Source: Afipia sp. 64-13 (GTDB taxonomy: Bacteria > Pseudomonadota > Alphaproteobacteria > Rhizobiales > Xanthobacteraceae). From it: a stretch of DNA of 64,000 nt. The translations under genes and the position numbers were made by a program. The notes beneath the pieces were generated by a model. The model was not told the DNA's origin, did not search any database, and was given only the letters and a program-made list of their open reading frames with translations. Where the stretch lies: assembly GCA_001897755.1 (NCBI GenBank), contig MKUJ01000001.1, positions 323,580 to 387,579 on the forward strand. Reading direction: 5' to 3'. This document shows positions 27,975-35,802 of this stretch, in pieces (the first letter of the stretch is position 1; the number at the start of each line of letters is the position of its first letter).

Positions 27975-28490
27975 ATGACCGCGCCGCCCGCCAAGCCTTC
28001 CCCGCAGAGCAAATCGTTCTGGAAAACCAAGACGTTGGAGCAGATGTCCGACGCCGAATGGGAGAGCCTGTGCGACGGCTGCGGGCGCTGCTGCCTGGAG
28101 AAGCTGGAGGACGAGGACACCGGCAAGATCTACTACACCCATATTGCGTGCACGCTGCTCGACTGGGGGCTGTGCGCCTGCAAGGACTATCCCAACCGTT
28201 CCGCCAAGGTGAGCGATTGCGTCCGGCTGACCCCGGAGAACGTGCGGACGCTGAACTGGCTGCCGCCGAGCTGCGGCTACAAGCTGGTGGCCGAAGGGCG
28301 CGATCTTTACTGGTGGCACCCGCTGATCTCGGGCGATCCCAACACCGTGCACGAGGCGGGCGTCTCGGTGCGCGGCCGGGTGTGGGGCAGCGAGGACGAG
28401 ATCGACGAAGCCGACCTCGAGGATCACATCGTGCGCTGGCCGGCGCTGCTGCCCAAGCGCGCGAAGCTGAAAACGCGGCCGAAGAAGTAG
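27975..28490 (+). CDS. YcgN family cysteine cluster protein (UPF0260)
   Basis: A 171-residue protein of the YcgN/YkgJ cysteine-cluster family. Four or more cysteines of the putative metal or Fe-S cluster are visible: CDGCGRCC near residues 33-40, then [20 protein letters not shown], and [30 protein letters not shown] completes the signature. Function is unknown although the family is broadly conserved in Proteobacteria. The start at 27975 matches family N-termini; the frame is open from 27759. Single-gene unit followed by repeats. Confidence 0.9.
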   Translation: MTAPPAKPSPQSKSFWKTKTLEQMSDAEWESLCDGCGRCCLEKLEDEDTGKIYYTHIACTLLDWGLCACKDYPNRSAKVSDCVRLTPENVRTLNWLPPSCGYKLVAEGRDLYWWHPLISGDPNTVHEAGVSVRGRVWGSEDEIDEADLEDHIVRWPALLPKRAKLKTRPKK

Positions 28491-28585
28491 GGTGCGGTTG
28501 TCCACAGACTCTCGTTCTGTGTCCCGGGCGCGACGCAGCGTGCAACGCGGCTTCGCAGTTTCACTATTTTTGCGTTCTTGCACTG

Positions 28586-28709
28586 TCGTCATGGCCGGGT
28601 TTGACCCGGCCAGCCACGTCTTTTCCCGCCTATAGTTCGTGAAGACGTGGATCACCGGGTCAAAGGGCGTTCACGCCCGTCTTCGACGGGCTATGTCCGG
28701 TGATGCCAG
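28586..28709. repeat. P3 palindromic repeat block
   Basis: GTCATGGCCGGGTTTGACCC with GGCCAGCCACG, a spacer, and GGATCACCGGGTCAAAGGGC, then CGTTCACGCCCGTCTTCGAC and GGGCTATGTCCGGTGATG. Same family as 9528 and 10419. Confidence 0.8.
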
Positions 28710-28756
28710 CTTTGAGGGTGGTGCTGCTCAAGTGCATCTCTCGTGGGGCGTACGCA

Positions 28757-28876
28757 CTCCTCATGGTGAGGAGGCGCGTCAGCGCCGTCTCGAACCATGA
28801 GGCCCGGACCTGCGCGTCATCCATCGTGGCCTCATCCTTCGAGACACGATCCTGCGGATCGTTCCTCAGGACGAGG
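28757..28876. repeat. P2 + P1 palindromic repeat pair
   Basis: P2 (28757-28802): inner hairpin GGCGC-GTCA-GCGCC. P1 (28829-28876): inner hairpin ACGATCC-TGC-GGATCGT, where the end base pair is A-T instead of the G-C seen in the copies at 16387 and 34624. Confidence 0.85.
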
Positions 28877-29063
28877 GGTGGGTTCGCTGCGCCGTTCCGG
28901 CCCGTCTGGTGTCCCCGATCACAATTGCGTGCATTGCTGCGGTTTGTGCACGGCCCCATGCGCCGGAATGACTAACGCAGCGCGGCAGACGACGCTACCA
29001 ATAGGCGCAGCAACGAAGCGCCGCCGGGCAGGGCATGGCGCGCCGAACACCCAAGCAGACGGC

Positions 29064-30632
29064 ATGAACAAAATGGACGGATCGGGCCGCGGACCCGCGG
29101 ACCCGCAGGGAGATGATGGTCTCGCCGCGATCGGCGGCGAGGTGATCGACATTGTCGACGCGCCGGCGATCGCGCCGGCCGCGCCGCTGACGCATGAGGA
29201 AATCCGCACCATCGTGCTGAGCCTGATGCTCAACATGTTCCTCACCGCGCTCGATCAGACCATCGTCGCCACCGCGCTGCCGACCATCGGCCAGCAGTTT
29301 CGCGACGTCTCCAATCTGTCGTGGATCATCACCGCCTATCTGTTGTCCTCCACCGCCGTGGCGCCGGTCTATGGCGCGCTGAGCGATATCTACGGCCGCC
29401 GCGCTATGATCATCGTCGCGACCAGCCTGTTTCTGGTCGGCTCGGTTGTGTGCGCGCTGTCGCAGAACATCCTCACGCTGATTCTGGCGCGCGGGCTGCA
29501 GGGCCTTGGCGGCGGCGGCATCCTGCCGCTGGTGCAGACGCTGGTGGCCGACATCGTCTCGCCGCGCGAGCGCGGCCGCTATCAGGCCTATTTCAGTTCG
29601 GTCTATGTCGCGGCCGGTGTCGGCGGCCCGGTGCTGGGCGGCGTGTTCGCCGAGCATCTGCACTGGTCGATGATCTTCTGGATCAACCTGCCGCTCGGCA
29701 TCCTGTCGCTGGCGCTGTTGCTGCCGCGCATGAAGAAGATTCCGGTCTATCACCGGCCGCGCAAGCTCGACTGGGCCGGCGGCGTGCTGCTGATGGCGTC
29801 CGCCGTGATCTTCATGCTGGTGCTGACCTGGGGCGGCCATCAACTGGCGTGGCTGTCGCCGACGCTGCTGGCGATGATCGGCTCGGCGGTGCTCCTGACG
29901 TTCGCCTTCATCTGGCACGCGCGCACCACGCAGGAGCCCTTCCTGCCGATCCCGCTGATCTCCGGCCCGGTGGTACCCTACGCGATGATCTCCGGCGGCT
30001 GCGCGCTCGGCGCGATGATCGCGCTCACCGTGCACATGCCGCTGTACTACGAGACGGTCTATCAGCTCGGCGCCAGCGAGGCGGGCCTCGCGCTGATCCC
30101 GCTGGTGGCGGTGACGGTGATCGGGGCGTGGATCGCCGGGCGCGTGATGATGATGACGCGACACTACAAATGGTCGGCGATTGTCGGCGCGGGCATGGCG
30201 ACGCTGTGCGCGCTGACGTTGGCGATCGCGATTCCGCTGCCGCTCTGGGCGGTGCTGACGCTGCTGGCGTGCTATGCCCTCGGCCTCGGCACCTGTTTTC
30301 CGGTCAGCGTGGTCTCGATCCAGAATGCGGTGGCGCGCGCGCAGGTCGGCACCGCGACCGGCGCGCTGAACTTCGTCCGCGCGCTGATGTCGTCCTTCGC
30401 GGTGGCGTTGTTCAGCGCGATCCTGCTGATGGTGCTCGGCCGCAATATCTCGATCGGCGAGCAGGGCGGCGGCGCGCACGGCATCACCCCGCAGGATATG
30501 ATCGCGGGTTTCCGCTATCTGTTCGGCGCGGCTGCCTTGTTCATGGCGACGGCGGCTACGCTGTTCTTCCTGATGGAAGAGCGGCCGCTTTCCGGCCCGC
30601 CGGACGTGCAGAGCGCGGAGATGGCGGAGTAG
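29064..30632 (+). CDS. MFS transporter, DHA2 drug:proton antiporter family
   Basis: A 522-residue exporter with 14 predicted membrane helices, typical of the DHA2 (EmrB/QacA-like) subfamily. Motif D1 appears as LDQTIVATALPTIGQ near residue 55, motif A as GALSDIYGRRAMI near residue 110, motif B as RGLQGLGGGGILPL near residue 150, and motif C as GVGGPVLGGVFAEH near residue 190. It probably exports hydrophobic drugs or toxic metabolites with proton exchange. No membrane-fusion partner or regulator is adjacent. The start at 29064 places 46 residues before the first helix; an upstream ATG (28968) is possible. It converges on a small secreted protein gene. Confidence 0.9.
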   Translation: MNKMDGSGRGPADPQGDDGLAAIGGEVIDIVDAPAIAPAAPLTHEEIRTIVLSLMLNMFLTALDQTIVATALPTIGQQFRDVSNLSWIITAYLLSSTAVAPVYGALSDIYGRRAMIIVATSLFLVGSVVCALSQNILTLILARGLQGLGGGGILPLVQTLVADIVSPRERGRYQAYFSSVYVAAGVGGPVLGGVFAEHLHWSMIFWINLPLGILSLALLLPRMKKIPVYHRPRKLDWAGGVLLMASAVIFMLVLTWGGHQLAWLSPTLLAMIGSAVLLTFAFIWHARTTQEPFLPIPLISGPVVPYAMISGGCALGAMIALTVHMPLYYETVYQLGASEAGLALIPLVAVTVIGAWIAGRVMMMTRHYKWSAIVGAGMATLCALTLAIAIPLPLWAVLTLLACYALGLGTCFPVSVVSIQNAVARAQVGTATGALNFVRALMSSFAVALFSAILLMVLGRNISIGEQGGGAHGITPQDMIAGFRYLFGAAALFMATAATLFFLMEERPLSGPPDVQSAEMAE

Positions 30633-30640
30633 GATCCGCC

Positions 30641-30838
30641 CTAGGACTTGCCGTTCATGCAGGCTTTGACGAACTCGCCGCGCTCGGCGCCGCCGCGCGT
30701 TCCGCCGCCGTTGAAGCCGCGAGACTGGGCGAGGGCAAGACATTCCTCCCGGCTCTTTTTCTTGGGCGCGGCGTCGGCGGAGGGCGCGAGCAGCAGCAGG
30801 GACGCGGCGATGCCGCAGGCGAAAGCGAGAAACTTCAT
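30641..30838 (-). CDS. small secreted hypothetical protein (65 aa)
   Basis: A 65-residue protein with a good signal peptide (MKFLAFACGIAASLLLLAPS, then ADAAPKKK) and a 40-residue mature part with two cysteines (REECLALAQSRGF and GEFVKACMNGKS), which could form a disulfide. Gly-rich between the cysteines. Such short two-cysteine exported proteins are common in this bacterial group, without known role. The start at 30838 is the first residue of the signal peptide. Converges on the DHA2 transporter eight bases away. Confidence 0.65.
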   Translation of the reverse strand: MKFLAFACGIAASLLLLAPSADAAPKKKSREECLALAQSRGFNGGGTRGGAERGEFVKACMNGKS

Positions 30839-30957
30839 GCCAGCCTCCAGGAAAAAAACAGTTCGCAATAATGCCATCATTCTCCCGGACGGGCGGACGC
30901 TCAAGCGTCTTTATAAAGGTCTCGCGTCGGGATTTCGCGTTTCTAGGAAAATAGTCC

Positions 30958-30986
30958 TTGACAGCGTGACGCTGCCGCAGTAGGGT
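30958..30986 (+). promoter_or_regulatory. sigma-70-type promoter, TTGACA-N17-TAGGGT
   Basis: A perfect -35 TTGACA (30958-30963), 17-base spacer, and -10-like TAGGGT (30981-30986). It points toward the 50-aa membrane protein at 31101 and the GTA-type cluster beyond it, with predicted initiation near 30993. The -10 is imperfect, but few other spots in this GC-rich window have as good a -35 with standard spacing. Confidence 0.5.
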
Positions 30987-31100
30987 TGCGTCATGCTCGA
31001 CAATTGGGTCTTGAGGGGAACGGCCTCCGCCGCGCGGCGTTGGCTCTGAGAGGGCGCGTGTCGGTGCTGACACGGCGCACGCCAGCAATTCGAGGATGCC

Positions 31101-31253
31101 ATGCCGACCAAACAGAACGACCGCATCGTTGAAACGCCGACCGAGGCGCGCTCCGCCGAACCGGGGCCGTCGGTGCTGGCGCTGCTGACCATCAGCACCA
31201 TCGCCGCGGCTTTCACGCTGGCGATCATCTGGTTCCTGTTCTTCCGCACCTGA
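31101..31253 (+). CDS. small single-span membrane protein (50 aa)
   Basis: A 50-residue protein: a polar N-terminus (MPTKQNDRIVETPTEARS), a 22-residue membrane helix (LALLTISTIAAAFTLAIIWF) and a short LFFRT end. GAGGA at 31092-31096 gives a well-placed ribosome site, and a promoter lies about 110 bases upstream. No family recognised. It lies 51 bases before the first terminase-region gene and could be cotranscribed with the GTA-type cluster, though this is not established. Confidence 0.55.
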   Translation: MPTKQNDRIVETPTEARSAEPGPSVLALLTISTIAAAFTLAIIWFLFFRT

Positions 31254-31304
31254 CGGCGGCTGCGACGCCGCTGAAATTCGCGGCTTCTTGAGGATTCCCG
31301 ACAC

Positions 31305-31892
31305 ATGGCTTCGAAGACTCCCGCCAGACCGGCACGCGCGCCGGCGGGAGGCAAAGCCGTGCGCGCGCGCAAGACGGCGAAGACGGCGGCGACAAGGAAG
31401 GCGACGACGAGGGCGGCGGCGAAGCCTGCCGCGACAACAGCCAAAGCTGCGAAGCCGAAAGCGATAGTGACAACGGCGGAGAAGAAACCTGCCATCCGCC
31501 GGCGCGCCAACGCGCGCACGCCGCAGATGGAAGGCGCCCGCGCCGTCGAGAACAAAATTCTTGGCGACGACGCGGCCCGCGCGCCGGTCGCGGTGTTGCT
31601 CGAACGTGTTTCCGGCGCGATCGAGGACGAACTCAACCAGATCGAAAGCATGGTCAGCGGCCGGCCGGCGCCGCTGCGTCAGCACGGCCAGGCCGAGCGG
31701 CGGGCGCGGATGCTCGCCTCGCTGGCGCGCACGCTGCGCGAGGTGATGCAGTTGCGGGCGGGCGAGGAGAAAGCGCAACGTGACGACGACGCCGTGCCGC
31801 GAGACATCAACGAGCTTCGACGCGAGCTCGCGAGCCGCCTGGAGCGCATTGTCGCCGACACAACGGCTGACCGTTCTGGCGCAACTGAGTGA
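31305..31892 (+). CDS. putative GTA small terminase subunit with histone-like tail
   Basis: A 195-residue protein directly in front of the large terminase, the position of gene g1 (small terminase) in Rhodobacter-type gene transfer agents. Residues 1-70 are an Ala/Lys/Thr/Arg-rich histone H1-like tail (KTAKTAATRKATTRAAAKPA). Residues 85-195 are helical and charged (VLLERVSGAIEDELNQIESM, RARMLASLARTLREVMQL), as expected of a terminase-small-subunit core. The tail would favour non-specific DNA binding. It overlaps the large terminase gene by 113 bases in another frame. The assignment rests on position and composition, not on a recognised family. Confidence 0.6.
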   Translation: MASKTPARPARAPAGGKAVRARKTAKTAATRKATTRAAAKPAATTAKAAKPKAIVTTAEKKPAIRRRANARTPQMEGARAVENKILGDDAARAPVAVLLERVSGAIEDELNQIESMVSGRPAPLRQHGQAERRARMLASLARTLREVMQLRAGEEKAQRDDDAVPRDINELRRELASRLERIVADTTADRSGATE

Positions 31893-33153
31893 ACGCGATC
31901 TCGATCTGATCGCGACCGACTGGCGGCTGTTCGCGCACGCGCATCAATGGCCGCCGGAACACGACGCCAAGGGCGAGCCGTGGCTGAGCTGGCTGATGAT
32001 CGGCGGGCGCGGCGCGGGCAAGACGCGCGCCGGCGCGGAATGGATCAAGGCGCAGGCGCTCGGCCTTGCGCCGCTGGCGCGGGAGGCGGTCGGCCGTATC
32101 GCGCTGGTCGGCGAGACCGAGCACGACGTGCGCGAAGTGATGATCGAGGGCGTCTCCGGCCTGCTTGCCGTGCATCGGCGGGACGAGCGGCCGTCATGGA
32201 TTTCCTCGCGCAAGCGGCTGGAGTGGAGTAATGGCGCGGTGGCCTATGCATTCTCCGCCGAAGATCCGGAAAGTCTGCGCGGCCCGCAATTCGGCTGTGC
32301 CTGGTCGGACGAGCTGGCGAAATGGCGTTATGCCGACGAGACCTTCGACATGCTGCAATTCGGCTTGCGGCTTGGCGCGCAGCCGCGGCAACTGATCACC
32401 ACCACGCCGCGGCCGACCGCGCTGATCAAGCGTCTGCTCAATGACGCAAGCTGCGTGGTGACGCGGGCGGCGACACGGGTCAACGCCTTCAACCTTGCGC
32501 CGAGTTTTCTGCAAAGCGTGATGGCGCGCTATGACGGCACGCGGCTCGGGCGGCAGGAGCTCGACGGCGAACTGATCGAGGAGCGGCCCGACGCGCTGTG
32601 GTCGCGCAGGCAGCTTGAACAATGCCGCATCGAGATCGCGCCGTCGCTGGCGCGCATCGTGGTCGCGGTCGATCCGCCGGTCTCATCCGGCAAGCGTGCC
32701 GACCGCTGCGGCATCGTCGCGGCGGGGATCGGCGGCGAGGGGACGATTGTCGTGCTGGCGGATGAGACGGTGTCCAACGCGACGCCTGCGGTGTGGGCCG
32801 CGCAGGCGATCGCGCTGTGGCGACGGCTCGAAGCCGACGCGCTGGTGGTCGAGGTCAATCAGGGCGGCGAGATGGCGCGCGCGGTGATCGCGCAGGTCGA
32901 TGCCAGCGTGCCGGTGATCGCGGTGCGGGCCTCGCGCGGCAAGTGGCTGCGCGCCGAACCCGTGGCGACGCTCTACGAGCAGGGCCGCGTCAGGCATGCC
33001 GGTGTGTTTCCGGCGCTGGAAGACGAGATGTGCGACTTCGGACCGACAGGCCTGTCGAGCGGGCGCTCGCCGGATCGGCTCGACGCGCTGGTGTGGGCGG
33101 TGGCCTCGCTGAGTTTCAACGCGCCGCGCTCGCCAAGGGTGCGGGAGTTGTGA
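31780..33153 (+). CDS. GTA/phage terminase large subunit (DNA packaging)
   Basis: A 457-residue packaging motor of the Rhodobacter GTA g2 type. Walker A is GGRGAGKT at residues 75-82, and Walker B with the catalytic Glu is AWSDELAK (Asp177, Glu178). The RNase H-like nuclease begins VVAVDPP (Asp298) and ends with a region including SPDRLDALVWA near residue 440. The two domains pump and cut DNA at the portal. It starts with GTG at 31780, preceded by a strong GAGGAG site, inside the preceding gene. Homology begins near residue 22 (SALSPTQRLTVLAQL), so a shorter start cannot be excluded. A repeat pair separates it from the portal gene. Confidence 0.92.
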   Translation: MTTTPCRETSTSFDASSRAAWSALSPTQRLTVLAQLSERDLDLIATDWRLFAHAHQWPPEHDAKGEPWLSWLMIGGRGAGKTRAGAEWIKAQALGLAPLAREAVGRIALVGETEHDVREVMIEGVSGLLAVHRRDERPSWISSRKRLEWSNGAVAYAFSAEDPESLRGPQFGCAWSDELAKWRYADETFDMLQFGLRLGAQPRQLITTTPRPTALIKRLLNDASCVVTRAATRVNAFNLAPSFLQSVMARYDGTRLGRQELDGELIEERPDALWSRRQLEQCRIEIAPSLARIVVAVDPPVSSGKRADRCGIVAAGIGGEGTIVVLADETVSNATPAVWAAQAIALWRRLEADALVVEVNQGGEMARAVIAQVDASVPVIAVRASRGKWLRAEPVATLYEQGRVRHAGVFPALEDEMCDFGPTGLSSGRSPDRLDALVWAVASLSFNAPRSPRVREL

Positions 33154-33157
33154 GGCG

Positions 33158-33265
33158 TCCTCATGGTGAGGAGGCGCGTCAGCGCCGTCTCGAACCATGA
33201 GGCTCTCGCGCATCTTGGCCTCATCCTTCGAGACGCATCGCTGCACGATGCTCCTCAGGATGAGG
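33158..33265. repeat. P2 + P1 repeat pair between terminase and portal genes
   Basis: P2 (33158-33202, inner GGCGC-GTCA-GCGCC) starts five bases after the terminase stop. P1 (33219-33265, inner GCATCG-CTGCA-CGATGC) ends 34 bases before the portal start. Confidence 0.87.
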
Positions 33266-33299
33266 GTCGCGCTGCGGAGTGCCGCCGGAAAGGAAGATC

Positions 33300-34472
33300 A
33301 TGCTCAATCTCAAGAACCTCTTCACCGCCCCCGAAGCAAAAGCCTCGCGCACGGCGAAGGTACTGGCGTTCGAAAGCGGCGGGCGGGCGCGCTGGACGCC
33401 GCGCGACTATGCGGCGCTGGCGCGCGAGGGATATCTTGCCAACGCCATCGTGCACCGCGCGGTGCGGCTGATCGCGGAGAACGCGGCCTCGTGCAGTTTT
33501 CTGCTTTATGAAGGCGCGCTGGAGCGCGACCGGCATCCGCTGCTGCAGCTTCTCGCGCGGCCCAATCCGCGCCAGGACGGCGCCAGTTTCTTCGAGACGC
33601 TGTATGCGCAGATGCTGCTCGCCGGCAACGCCTATGTCGAGGGCGTCGCGCTCGACGACGAGGTGCGCGAGCTTTACGCGCTGCGGCCCGACCGCATGAA
33701 GGTGGTGCCGGGCAGCGACGGCTGGCCCGACGCCTATGATTATGCGGTGGCGGGACGCAGCGTGCGTTTCGAGCAGAGCCAGTCGCGGGTGCCGCCGATT
33801 CTGCATCTCACCTTCTTTCACCCGCTCGACGATCATTATGGCTGCGCGCCGATCGAAGCGGCGGCGGTCGCGGTCGATACTCACAACGCCGCGGCGAAGT
33901 GGAACAAGGCGCTGCTCGACAACGCGGCGCGGCCCTCCGGCGCGCTGGTCTATTCCGGGCCGGACGGCGCGGTGCTGTCCGACCAGCAGTTCGATCGGCT
34001 CAAGCGCGAACTCACCGACACCTATCAGGGCGCGGCCAATGCGGGACGGCCCCTGCTGCTCGAAGGCGGGCTCGACTGGAAGGCGATGTCGCTGACGCCG
34101 AAGGACATGGATTTTCTCGAAGCCAAGCACGCCGCCGCCCGCGAGATCGCGCTCGCCTTCGGCGTGCCGCCGATGCTGCTCGGCATTCCGGGCGATAACA
34201 CCTACGCCAATTTTCAGGAGGCCAATCGCGCGCTGTGGCGGCAGACCATTCTGCCGCTGGCCGCGCGCGTCGGCGGGGCGCTGGCGCAATGGCTCGCGCC
34301 GCAATTCGGCGAGGAACTGCGCCTTGTCATCGACACCGACAAGATTGATGGGCTCGCCGCCGACCGCGCCGCACTGTGGGAGCGTATCGCATCGGCGCCG
34401 TTCCTGACGCTGAACGAGAAGCGCGAGGCGACAGGTTACGCACCGGTGGCCGGTGGTGATCGGCTGGGGTGA
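33300..34472 (+). CDS. GTA/phage portal protein (HK97 family)
   Basis: A 390-residue portal protein, Rhodobacter GTA g3 type. It forms the ring through which DNA enters and leaves the head and to which the tail joins. Family patterns include YLANAIVHRAVRLIAENAAS near residue 50, ARPNPRQDGASFFETLYAQM near residue 85, HLTFFHPLDDHYGCAPIEAA near residue 170, and PKDMDFLEAKHAAAREIALA near residue 265, followed by FGVPPMLLGIPGDNTYANFQ. Length is normal. AAGGAAG at 33290-33296 supports the ATG at 33300. Flanked on both sides by palindromic repeats. Confidence 0.93.
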   Translation: MLNLKNLFTAPEAKASRTAKVLAFESGGRARWTPRDYAALAREGYLANAIVHRAVRLIAENAASCSFLLYEGALERDRHPLLQLLARPNPRQDGASFFETLYAQMLLAGNAYVEGVALDDEVRELYALRPDRMKVVPGSDGWPDAYDYAVAGRSVRFEQSQSRVPPILHLTFFHPLDDHYGCAPIEAAAVAVDTHNAAAKWNKALLDNAARPSGALVYSGPDGAVLSDQQFDRLKRELTDTYQGAANAGRPLLLEGGLDWKAMSLTPKDMDFLEAKHAAAREIALAFGVPPMLLGIPGDNTYANFQEANRALWRQTILPLAARVGGALAQWLAPQFGEELRLVIDTDKIDGLAADRAALWERIASAPFLTLNEKREATGYAPVAGGDRLG

Positions 34473-34483
34473 TCCTCTTTTCT

Positions 34484-34670
34484 CTCTCCCGCAAGGGGAG
34501 AGATGGCGAACGAAGCGATCCGGGTGAGGGGTTCCTCATGGTGAGGAGGTGCGTCAGCGCCGTCTCGAACCATAGCGCGGTGAAGACGCGCGTGAACGCG
34601 CTTATGAGGCTGAGATATTCGGGCCTTATCCTTCGAGACGCGATCCTGCGGATCGCTCTTCAGGATGAGG
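34484..34670. repeat. P5, P2 and P1 repeat block after the portal gene
   Basis: P5-like CTCTCTCCCGCAAGGGGAGAG (34482-34503), a P2 element whose right arm is broken (34533-34574; CCATAGCG instead of CCATGAGG), and a P1 element (34624-34670, inner GCGATCC-TGC-GGATCGC). The block lies between the portal gene and the 67-aa gene. Confidence 0.8.
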
Positions 34671-34695
34671 CCGACACCAAATCCGGAATGCACTA

Positions 34696-34899
34696 ATGAC
34701 CGACCTCATCAACACCTTCGCGGCGCGGGGCGACCTTGCGCATCTGGCGCTGTTCCTGTGGGCGAGCGCGGCGAGCGGCGCATTCCTGCTGACGCTGCGC
34801 GAATACGCCGCCACGACGCGGCGTTTCGACGATTTCGTGCGCGAGCTTGCGCAGTTCAACCGCCGCGCCCGCCGCAACGGCGCGCGCCGCTCCGAATGA
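34696..34899 (+). CDS. small GTA-cluster membrane-like protein (67 aa)
   Basis: A 67-residue protein of unknown function located where Rhodobacter-type GTA clusters carry a small gene (g3.5) between portal and prohead protease. A hydrophobic segment AHLALFLWASAASGAFLLTL (residues 15-34) may be a membrane helix. The C-terminus is basic (RRFDDFVRELAQFNRRARRN). Its stop at 34899 overlaps the ribosome-site region of the next gene, suggesting coupled translation. Confidence 0.65.
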   Translation: MTDLINTFAARGDLAHLALFLWASAASGAFLLTLREYAATTRRFDDFVRELAQFNRRARRNGARRSE

Positions 34900-34907
34900 G
34901 GACCACC

Positions 34908-35090
34908 ATGGATACATTGCACACCGTGCTGCGCGCGATCAGCGGCGAGAGTAAATCGAAACCGCAGCATCTCACCGTGTTCCGCGAATTCCTCGCGCAT
35001 CTGGAGAAAGCCGCGCGCACCCCTGCCGCCAAACCCACGCGGGCCAAGCCGGCGCGGCGCAAGCCGGCAAGGCGCGGGAAGACGACCTGA
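34908..35090 (+). CDS. small GTA-cluster protein with basic tail (60 aa)
   Basis: A 60-residue protein. Residues 1-35 are an amphipathic helical segment (MDTLHTVLRAISGE, LTVFREFLAHLEKAAR), and residues 38-60 are a Lys/Arg/Pro/Ala-rich histone-like tail (AKPTRAKPARRKPARRGK). GAGGA overlapping the previous stop serves as ribosome site. It may bind DNA or the nascent capsid. No family recognised. Confidence 0.6.
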   Translation: MDTLHTVLRAISGESKSKPQHLTVFREFLAHLEKAARTPAAKPTRAKPARRKPARRGKTT

Positions 35091-35098
35091 TCCACGAG

Positions 35099-35217
35099 GT
35101 CGTCCCGGCGCATGCCGGGACCCAGACTCCCTGGATTTTCGTCGGCTGCGGTGTTCGCACCGCATGTTGCGTAACTGTGTTTGGTGATGATGGGTCCCGG
35201 TATGCGCCGGGACGACA
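35099..35217. repeat. P4 palindromic repeat pair inside the GTA cluster
   Basis: GTCGTCCCGGCGCATGCCGG with GACCCAGAC, spacer, then ATGGGTCCCGGTATGCGCCG with GGACGAC. Lies between the 60-aa gene and the prohead protease gene. Confidence 0.8.
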
Positions 35218-35286
35218 CTGTTTTCCAAAAGCAGCCTTTCCAAAACATTCGCTCTTTCAGCCACGCGCCATTCGCGAGGAACGCCC

Positions 35287-35802
35287 ATGCACGCGCCGAT
35301 TCCGTCGACCTCCCGTCTCACGCTGGCCGGCGACGGCACCGTCGAAGGTTATGCCAGCCTGTTCGGCGAGATCGACCAGGCGCGCGACATGGTGATGCCC
35401 GGTGCGTTCACGCAGACGCTGCAGAGCCGCGGCCTGCGCCGCATCCCGATGCTGTTTCAGCACGATCCCGCCGAGCCGGTCGGCATCTGGCTCGATCTGC
35501 ACGAGGATTTTCGCGGGCTGTGGGCGCGGGGACGTTTGATCCCCGAGGTCGCGCGCGGCCGCGAACTGTTCGCGCTGGTGGAGCAGGGCGCGATCGACGG
35601 CCTGTCGATCGGCTATCGCACCGTGCGCGGCCGGATCGATCCGAAGACGCGGGTGCGCAGGCTTTATCAGGTGGACCTGTGGGAAGTCTCGATCGTCACC
35701 TTCCCGTTGCTCGCCGGCGCGCGGGTGCGGGCGGTGAAAGGCGTACCGCGACCCTCGCGCCGCCATCAAGCTATCAATCAGGTCATGGAGGCGCGCCGAT
35801 GA
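35287..35802 (+). CDS. HK97 family prohead protease (GTA g4 type)
   Basis: A 171-residue herpesvirus-protease-fold serine protease that trims the capsid protein during head maturation. The catalytic set is visible: His59 in LFQHDPAEPVG, Ser107 in DGLSIGYRT, and the third residue Glu133 in DLWEVSIVTF. In Rhodobacter-type GTAs the capsid gene follows directly; here the stop overlaps, by four bases (ATGA, 35799-35802), the start of a toxin-like gene, and the capsid gene lies 1.3 kb further on. That overlap ties expression of the inserted gene to head assembly. Confidence 0.92.
   Translation: MHAPIPSTSRLTLAGDGTVEGYASLFGEIDQARDMVMPGAFTQTLQSRGLRRIPMLFQHDPAEPVGIWLDLHEDFRGLWARGRLIPEVARGRELFALVEQGAIDGLSIGYRTVRGRIDPKTRVRRLYQVDLWEVSIVTFPLLAGARVRAVKGVPRPSRRHQAINQVMEARR

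Larger units (their letters stand above)
28491..29063. other. intergenic region with P3, P2 and P1 repeats
   Basis: A 573-base gap between the YcgN gene and the DHA2 transporter. Repeats fill 28586-28709 and 28757-28876. The last 180 bases before 29064 have no recognised element and should hold the transporter promoter. Confidence 0.55.

Noticed and set aside
29321-30871. 516-codon plus-strand frame overlapping the transporter
   Set aside because: Same-strand shadow in another frame of the DHA2 gene, with Arg/Ala/Asp-rich sequence and no motif.
28995-31778. 927-codon minus-strand open frame across the transporter region
   Set aside because: It is antisense to the well-supported DHA2 transporter and to several small genes, is dominated by Arg/His/Gln/Asp, and has no domain. 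Long antisense frames are expected at this GC content; the same applies to the frames at 11445-13715, 2204-3913 and 47846-49975.
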